A stretch of DNA of 64,000 bases. Origin: Topomyia yanbarensis (lineage: Eukaryota > Arthropoda > Insecta > Diptera > Culicidae). A model generated the notes under the pieces. The model made no database searches and had not been told where the DNA came from. It saw only the letters and a list, made by a program, of their open reading frames with translations. The stretch is taken from positions 402,893,037 through 402,957,036 of the forward strand of contig NC_080672.1 of the NCBI RefSeq assembly GCF_030247195.1, written 5' to 3'. How positions within the stretch are numbered: position 1 is the first letter of the stretch; the number at the start of each line of letters is the position of its first letter. Both the position numbers and the translations under genes were made by a program. Shown in pieces: positions 57,690 to 64,000 of the stretch.

Positions 57690-58506
57690 GGGGCTATTCG
57701 GACCTACTTAAGCAAATCGCCCTTTTAGATGGATAGATGTGAGAAAATTTACCGGTCGAAAGTCCTGATTGTTAGTTTGAAACCTCAGCTACATTTTGAT
57801 GCCATAAAAGGTTCATTTTCACCACTCAATGGCAGCGCTAGACGACGACTTGCAAACCTCTACGTTTTTCCATCCTTTTATAATGTACGGGGCAATTCAG
57901 GCCATGATTTTTCTTTAGTTTTTTTGCAATGGAATTAGGTTTACCTATAAAATATTTATAAGAAAGACTTCTTAAGAAGCAAAAACAAAATAAATTTCTT
58001 TACAAAAACTTAGTCTGGTATGTCACAGCTGTCGATTGGCGACCCATGTATTTTCCTTGCTGAGGTGTGTGCAATGGTGTGCGCAGCCGCAAGCCGCTGA
58101 ACGGTGGTTGACGAAATAGGGGGTCCGAATAGCCCCGTTCGCTCATTTCGCACAAATGTGGTGAGCGTCTCGAAAATATTTGTGTTTTCACCCAAACAAA
58201 AATCATTCCATAAACTAGGAGCCTCAAGCTTTCCAAAACACTTACCTTATATTTTTACACTTTTATTTGTTGCTTTAATCACGGTTCTTCCATTATAATG
58301 ATTTTTGTTTTGCGAATGGCAAAAAAAACGAAACACGTCGTATCTCCTTTCTACAAAGAACAAAGAATCAAATTCAGCTTTCAAAATTAATGTTTCAGAA
58401 TAGCGGTTCCACGAATATGTACGATAGTCAGAAAGTCTTGCTATTTTCTGAGAAATCGAGGGGGTCCGAATTACCCCCACTGTCTTAATAGCCCCGGGTT
58501 CCCCTA
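57690..58506. mobile_element. Partner of the GGGGCTATT-ended element at 29110-29925
   Basis: Inverted copy, nearly identical, with GGGGCTATTCGGACC at 57690 and AATAGCCCCGGG at the other end. Confidence 0.5.
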
Positions 58507-58839
58507 AGAATTATGCACATTTTGAATGCAAAGGGTATTATAAAACAATTAGTGCCAAATTAATGCTCCCCGAAATTACTGAAATTAATTACGAAATTAT
58601 TACCCATTGTTGGCTTCAGATTAAAAACAGTTCTGATAGTAGTCACTCCGAGATAGTCTACTTTGAAAGAAACCATTTTGAAAACGAGTTATACAATTTT
58701 TACAAATAAGCACGGTTTTATTATTAACTTTAAGCTATCAAAATATGTGATTGCATTGATTGTATGAAATGTTAACTGTATGATCTATTATAAATGAAAT
58801 CTTCATCTTCGTGAAATATTTTGGTGCATTTGAAGTTTT

Positions 58840-58994
58840 TTGTAACGACTTTGTCAGTCTTTTGATAAAAAATAGAATTAATTTTGTTTGTCCAACGTTG
58901 CGATGCTGAAGATAATGCAAAAAAGCATCGAAACGTCGTACAACCATTAAAACTCGACCTATTTTTTTTATCAAAAGACTGGAAAAGCCGTTAA
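58840..58994. mobile_element. Partner of the hairpin MITE at 28621-28771
   Basis: Inverted copy with GTAACGACTTTGTCAG and GGAAAAGCCGTTA ends. Confidence 0.5.
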
Positions 58995-59435
58995 AAGAAA
59001 CGTTATATGTTTGATCTATGTTATTGAATGTTTTCGAATTGATTACACAGTGTTTGCGAGGAAGATACGCATTGTCATGAATGAGTGGTTTGATCGATAT
59101 TTATTTGTTATGAACTCGTTGAATAACATGGATCTTCGTTAATGCGACATTTACTGAACCTTAGACACATGTTACACTAAGTGTAGTTTGGTAAACAAAT
59201 TTGTGCTAGTGGCTATTTATTTTAGAAGTTGAATGAATCGGTTCAATCGTGGGAACCGTTTAAATAACCTGGGATTTATTGCGAAAGCGCTATTCTTTGG
59301 CAGGATTGTGTGCACAAAACAACGCGTGGTTCTCCGGCAGAAATCGAACAGTCGGACATTTCACTCCCCAAAGGTACACACTTTCAAATAAATAATTAAC
59401 CTACAAGGCCGCGCGAAACTTGTACAAATCTAATT

Positions 59436-59839
59436 TTTTTTTTTTATTCATTTCGTTTATTTGATAGGCACAAATGCGTTAGCTTGGCGGTGCCAAATGC
59501 TTTTGTTTTTACATTTTGGATATCTTAAAACTAGGAGGTTACAATGTTGAAATATTTTTTTTACATAGGAAAAGAAAGTTTACAGCTATCTTAAGACTAG
59601 AAATAAGATTCAATATACAAAAGAGGGCCAAAAGATTTTTTTTATGAAAAAATTTAAAACAAGGGATTCACTTTGATATACAAGAGGGGGAGTAATAGTA
59701 TTTTACGAAATATTTTACGGTTATCTTAAAACTAACAATATAGTTTAGTACACAAAAGGGGGAACAAATATTTATGAGAAATTTCACAGAAATCTTAAAA
59801 CTAGGGATTCAATTCTATTTACAAGATGGAGGACAAGAG
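59436..59839 (-). mobile_element. Retroposed LINE (or SINE) 3' tail, only in haplotype 2
   Basis: TACAAATCTAATT is duplicated at 59423-59435 and 59841-59853, and the other haplotype has it once (around 28182-28194). On the minus strand the insert ends in poly-A (poly-T at 59436-59445), the signature of target-primed reverse transcription with 5' truncation. The interior holds about five diverged repeats of roughly 70-80 bp built on TCTTAAAACTAGGGATTCAA and ACAAGAGGGGG-type words, a repeat-bearing 3' UTR. Just before the tail is GGCACCGCCAAGCTAACGCA on the minus strand. No coding sequence remains. Confidence 0.5.
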
Positions 59840-59859
59840 GTACAAATCTAATTATCATA

Positions 59860-61500
59860 TAATATTTCGATTTTCCCAGTTTGCCTGCTCAGCTGCAATT
59901 ATACACACCACACAAACGCATGCGTTTCCAACAATGTATACATACAATGAAAAAATATATGAGATAATCTAGTTCGACTGACCTTCCGATGTTTATCGAT
60001 CGGTAATGCTTTCAAACTTGCCTCCCCGTCACTGTCCGCATCAGTCAGTGGCACCCATTCATCGATCCAGCGGGCAGTGATCGTGTGATATCTTTTTTCA
60101 CAACCCCAGTAGCAAACAGCGCACTGGCGTGCAGCGGCGACGGACGCGGTAAAAGTGACCCGTTCAAATTTGTGTGTCCACTCGTAAGCTCTTACGTACC
60201 CGGTTTGCTCATATGCATTTCCCTTTCCTTTTCGGTGACTGTTAAACGTAAAAGCGAATTTGACCGTTGTCTGTCTGTCCGTGCGTTCGGTCGTTCGTTC
60301 GTTTGGAGCTGGAGAACGAAGGAAACCGAACGGGTTTTATTTTGGCGGTGCAGGTCCGCTCCACATTTTCGGACCTTGACTGAAATTTATTGTTTACTTT
60401 CCTCCGCTGGTGTAGTGCGGCGAGGCGGCGCCCCCTCTTCTACCGCACAACACAACACACTGCTCACTTCGTACCGGTGAGGGGAGTTGCTGTGTTAAGT
60501 GTGCTTAATTATTACCTCAGACGGGTAGTGCGATTTAATTCATGCTGCCCCGCAATTGCATAATAATATGTACAACAGCTATCGTGGTTGCTGCTGAGCT
60601 TGGACAGGGTTTTGGGTTCGGCCTGAAGAGGTCTTATCATGCCCGGGTGTCAGCCAAGGCGGGAATGGGAATGTTGGTGATTGAAGTATTTTGCTCGAAT
60701 TGGGTTTTTGGGTAAGTGATAGGGATCTTTTGTGTTTGAAATTTTGGGAGATTATAATATGGATGCTAGTTACCAACTGTAATTTTATAACGTAACTGCA
60801 ACGTCCTACTGATTTTGCACAACAATGTCTTCAGAAACATATAAACTATCAACTTCACGACTGCCATTCTAAAACCACAAACAATCATTCGACTCAACCA
60901 AAAATGGGCAGCTTTGCCGGAGGGTAAAAGTCACGCTATAGAAAACCTCCACACTATCTCGTCTTTCGTCAACTTCATCATCATCATCATCCTCATCCCC
61001 TAGCAAAAATCTCAGTGATGCAACTACCGGTCGCATTAGGCTACTACTTCACCCATCAAAACAGCAAACGCCTACTTATGACGCCGAGATTTCACACAGC
61101 TGCCAGCAAATTTTTTGGACACCTAACGGACCCACGATCCGCGAGCTTTTCTGCACTTTACACATATTGGTGCCAGCCAGCCCGCAGAGGAGGGATTAGC
61201 TCTCGCGAAACGTGATGGCGCGAATGTCCTTGGCGGTGCAAAACAACATCAACCATTAGTAGGCTCAGTTCATTTAGCTGACACCGACCGCCGGCCGCTG
61301 CCGCTGAGGTTGGGGAGCCGAAAACGGTTGAGTCACATTCCACTTCCTTTTACTACAATGTGGTGGTGGTATTTATGTGGGAACCCCCCCCCCCCCATCC
61401 CTCATCCATCCACCGCGTCTGTGCCGGTCGTGAACCGCGCGGATCAAAACAACAAAAGCTGTTCAGATGAAGAAGAAAAAAAATAAGCTACGAGTGCATG
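59860..61500. other. Partner of the unique GC-rich region 26520-28170
   Basis: Near-identical inverted copy; differences include the length of the C run at 61386-61397 and a few missing bases near 61168 (CATATTGGTGCCAGCC). A 131-codon frame (60085-60480) matches the one at 27552-27947. No gene is assigned. Confidence 0.5.
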
Positions 61501-62000
61501 NNNNNNNNNNNNNNNNNNNNNNNNNNNNNNNNNNNNNNNNNNNNNNNNNNNNNNNNNNNNNNNNNNNNNNNNNNNNNNNNNNNNNNNNNNNNNNNNNNNN
61601 NNNNNNNNNNNNNNNNNNNNNNNNNNNNNNNNNNNNNNNNNNNNNNNNNNNNNNNNNNNNNNNNNNNNNNNNNNNNNNNNNNNNNNNNNNNNNNNNNNNN
61701 NNNNNNNNNNNNNNNNNNNNNNNNNNNNNNNNNNNNNNNNNNNNNNNNNNNNNNNNNNNNNNNNNNNNNNNNNNNNNNNNNNNNNNNNNNNNNNNNNNNN
61801 NNNNNNNNNNNNNNNNNNNNNNNNNNNNNNNNNNNNNNNNNNNNNNNNNNNNNNNNNNNNNNNNNNNNNNNNNNNNNNNNNNNNNNNNNNNNNNNNNNNN
61901 NNNNNNNNNNNNNNNNNNNNNNNNNNNNNNNNNNNNNNNNNNNNNNNNNNNNNNNNNNNNNNNNNNNNNNNNNNNNNNNNNNNNNNNNNNNNNNNNNNNN
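61501..62000. other. Assembly gap, exactly 500 N
   Basis: Second placeholder gap. It separates the inverted haplotig from contig 3, so the order and orientation of contig 3 are also uncertain. Confidence 0.5.
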
Positions 62001-62599
62001 TTTCTCGATATGCGTGCACATAATTCATTTTTTATGTGAATTTATTCGCCCGCCTTTTTGGCTTAGCTCTTCATCAAAAGAGCTGTTATTTTATTTTATT
62101 GATCGTCAGACAATCAACTACTAGGAGTTGCTTGCATCAACTATAATAAAACTGTTTCTTACTGTGTACTTCTACTTGATTGCCCACATACTAATGAACT
62201 ATCTGACAAAATTCTCACAATGCTGTCGAAACGCTGACCGGTGATTGCTTCTTTAACCATTGCCACAACACTATGATAGCATAAAAGTGGTGAGTCCGCA
62301 CATACCGTTATTCCCGTTTCTGTGCTACAGAAGTCAAGTAACGCCAATCTCGTTCCAACAATCAGGATTGTATCTATTGAGATAACCTTCAGTGAGTGTG
62401 AGGAGATTTCTTTGTGGCGTTGTGCGTTCCGTAGTGGATTTTCATGGCTCAAAAGTTACTAGGAGTGGGGCGCCCACTGAAAAATAATGTTTCTCAAGCA
62501 AACTGATGTTCTTTCTATTCAGTTTCACCATGTACGTGATGTTGTACTGATAGGATTTAAAAGTCACTACAATTTAAAAAAAATATCAAAACTTTTTAA
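62001..62599. other. Start of contig 3; one unexplained 97-codon frame
   Basis: The minus-strand frame 62159-62452 (97 codons) starts MSHENPLRNAQRHKEISSHS and has a cysteine-containing middle (LLDFCSTETGITVCADSPLL). I recognise no family. It is one of the longer frames not lying in a repeat, but unspliced chance frames of this length are common. Nothing else is seen. Confidence 0.5.
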
Positions 62600-62945
62600 G
62601 CGACTTAGTGAAATGTTACAATGAACTTAGTGACAGGACTAAGCTAGCACCGGATTGACGTTAGCTCCAAAAAACGAAAATACTATTTGTGTTTCTGAGC
62701 ACACCACTAAGGAGGGATACAACATTGTGGATATTGCATTGCCTTACTAAGCCTAACCAAGTTTCGATTTCATCAATTCTCATCAGCCTAATTAGAACTC
62801 CGTTTCTTGCGGGACAGCATGCAAGACTAGGGGTTTGCTCAGAAACACGAATAGTGTTTTCGCTTTCTGAAGCTGGCGTCAATCCGGCGCTAACTTAGTC
62901 CTGAATTCTGATGAGGGGAACTCGAAACGCCTCTTCAATAACTAA
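62600..62945. mobile_element. Dyad MITE, TTAGTGACAGGAC family
   Basis: Left AACTTAGTGACAGGACTAAG and CACCGGATTGACGTTAGC; right inverted CTGGCGTCAATCCGGCGC and TAACTTAGTCCTGAATTCTG. The core has AAAACGAAAATACTATTTGT and its inverse ACGAATAGTGTTTTCG. Same family as 17265-17500 and 33166-33545. Confidence 0.5.
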
Positions 62946-63279
62946 TAATCTGGCTAGATTATTTACGGTTAGGGTGGCGATTTCAATAAATTTGTTCCGT
63001 TGCGTGCCTATTACCGACTTCATTTGTAGTGCCAGGCGAATGCATTTTCAGTCATATTTTGTTGCGCAATCAATTACTTGTGTGACATTAAAGTTTTTTC
63101 TGAAGCTAGAATATGGGATTATATAGAAAACTTATAAATATTTCTCCCCTGTCTAAAATATTCCCTCTGTTTGGAAATTCGCATATAAACCCGCATTTAA
63201 AAAATTCTAACCAAAGCTATGCTATGCTCTGTACATATTTCCAAACAATACCGACGCGCCGTTGTCCCACGCCCAAAGA
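62946..63279. other. AT-rich spacer, nothing recognised
   Basis: No repeat ends or convincing reading frame. Confidence 0.5.
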
Positions 63280-63845
63280 CCTGTTTTAACCAACCTAGTG
63301 GTGCAATTGTGCTTTTCTCATATCTCCAAGCTATGGCTGGTAATGTTCGTATTAATTGTGGAAATATCTAGTACATTCTTAGTACACTTTGCATTTACAC
63401 ACAATGAGCTACGTGTCGACGGTGAAACACTTAAAGCAAAAAATATCATACTTAATTAGCATAATCAGCATTAGTTCAATGTTGTCATCCTGCTAACTAA
63501 TTTTGTCCTACGAGGGAGGGTGTGTGAGGAAGGTAAAAAACTCAAGAATGATCCACTCCCCAGTTTAATTTGGTATGCCTTGTGATATAGCGGTGGAACA
63601 AAGATGATGGGGTTGGAAGGAGAAGGGGTATGAGTTATGAATGGGGTGGTGGTGTGATGGAGGCGCAATGAGGAGTGATATAAGGGGAATTTAAAGGAGC
63701 GGTGACCAGTAAGGGAGAGTGGGGATCAACCCCTCTCCGAACACCCCTAGCTACGCCTCTGTTAAAATCCAGAAACCTCATGTCAGTCGGCCGGGATTTG
63801 TTTGTCGATTTTCAGAGTTATTGCATATCCTATCCTGAGATAGGC
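63280..63845 (-). mobile_element. TG-core family element, minus orientation
   Basis: On the minus strand it starts GCCTATCTCAGGATAGG (63845) after TTTTT and ends CACCACTAGGTTGGTTAAAACAGG-type text at 63280. The interior matches the 585-bp polymorphic copy (GGCGTAGCTAGGG, CT-rich block 63500-63730). The 65-codon frame at 63471-63668 is not a gene. Confidence 0.5.
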
Positions 63846-64000
63846 AAAAATTTCTGTGCGATCTCACTCTTAAACCCGTAACTCCGGAACCAGAAGTCGG
63901 ATCAGCTACAAATTCAATAGCAGCCCTTGGGAGCATTATACCGTTCATTTGAAAATAAGTTTCAACAATTTGGTTGACTCTGAGAAAAGTGAGTGAGATC
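63846..64000 (-). mobile_element. Adjoining TG-core element body, cut by window end
   Basis: On the minus strand it has ACTCACTTTTCTCAGAGT, TCAAATGAACGGTATAATGC, GGGCTGCTATTGAATTTG and CCGGAGTTACGGGTTTAAG, the standard body text, running straight into the 5' end of the next unit. This is another tandem arrangement. Confidence 0.5.

Larger units (their letters stand above)
42501..61500 (-). repeat. Middle contig: inverted alternative haplotype of 26520-41600
   Basis: The first base pairs with 41600 and the last with 26520. Differences are point changes plus these large events. Absent here: the 987-bp CCCAGC element. Extra here: a 415-bp RT segment (48717-49131), a 585-bp TG-core element (51123-51707), a 3531-bp TG-core element (52885-56415) and a LINE tail of about 404 bp (59436-59839). 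These sum to about the observed 3.92-kb difference. Homology running to both contig ends is what a redundant haplotig would show. Confidence 0.5.

Noticed and set aside
26520..61500. A giant natural palindrome (inverted duplication of about 15-19 kb)
   Set aside because: Homology ends exactly at placeholder gaps on both sides and the arms differ by insertion polymorphisms, which fits two haplotypes better.
61444..62124. Long open frames crossing the second gap
   Set aside because: Same artefact: N translated as X.

Overview
The window reads as gene-poor, transposon-rich insect DNA, most likely from an Aedes-type (culicine) mosquito. The evidence is a tRNA-derived SINE of Feilai type, very abundant elements with a TG-rich core that begin GCCTTTCTCATATAG and end GGATTAAAACAGG, MITEs with TTAACCC termini, a mariner-type transposase relic, and several decayed non-LTR retrotransposons. 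I found no complete host gene, rRNA, functional tRNA or CRISPR array. The only clean protein-coding sequence is the N-terminus of a retrotransposon ORF1, cut by the left edge of the window.

The window is three contigs joined by two gaps of exactly 500 N (42001-42500 and 61501-62000). The middle contig (42501-61500) is, from its first base to its last, the reverse complement of 26520-41600 in the first contig, with small substitutions and five large indels. Those indels account for almost all of the 3.9 kb length difference. This fits a second haplotype scaffolded head-to-head better than a real 15-19 kb palindrome.

The two haplotypes work as a natural before/after comparison. They give exact ends for two TG-core element insertions, a 987-bp CCCAGC-ended DNA element, a retroposed LINE tail, and a 415-bp deletion in a reverse-transcriptase relic.

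Layout: 1-700, 5' end of a LINE (minus strand). 1.86-2.69 kb, compound TG-core element. 4-6 kb, two MITEs and a SINE. 6-7.3 kb, unique GC-richer DNA. 7.3-14.2 kb, nested and tandem TG-core elements, including a 5.0-kb unit. 14.9-19.8 kb, MITEs, a long-TIR element holding ORF1 remnants, and a ~150-bp tandem repeat. 20.4-26.3 kb, duplicated MITE segments around a LINE relic split by a 1.17-kb foldback element. 26.3-28.6 kb, unique GC-rich DNA. 28.6-41.6 kb, MITEs, a ~116-bp minisatellite, a dead mariner and two LINE relics. 42.5-61.5 kb, the same in inverted order plus extra insertions. 62-64 kb, third contig with a MITE and another TG-core tandem.

The most interesting system is the TG-core family. 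Its insertion into T-runs with no coding sequence, its paired subterminal repeats that change together at both ends, its TG microsatellite core and its tandem copies together resemble non-autonomous Helentron-type (HINE/DINE-1-like) rolling-circle elements. That assignment is inference.
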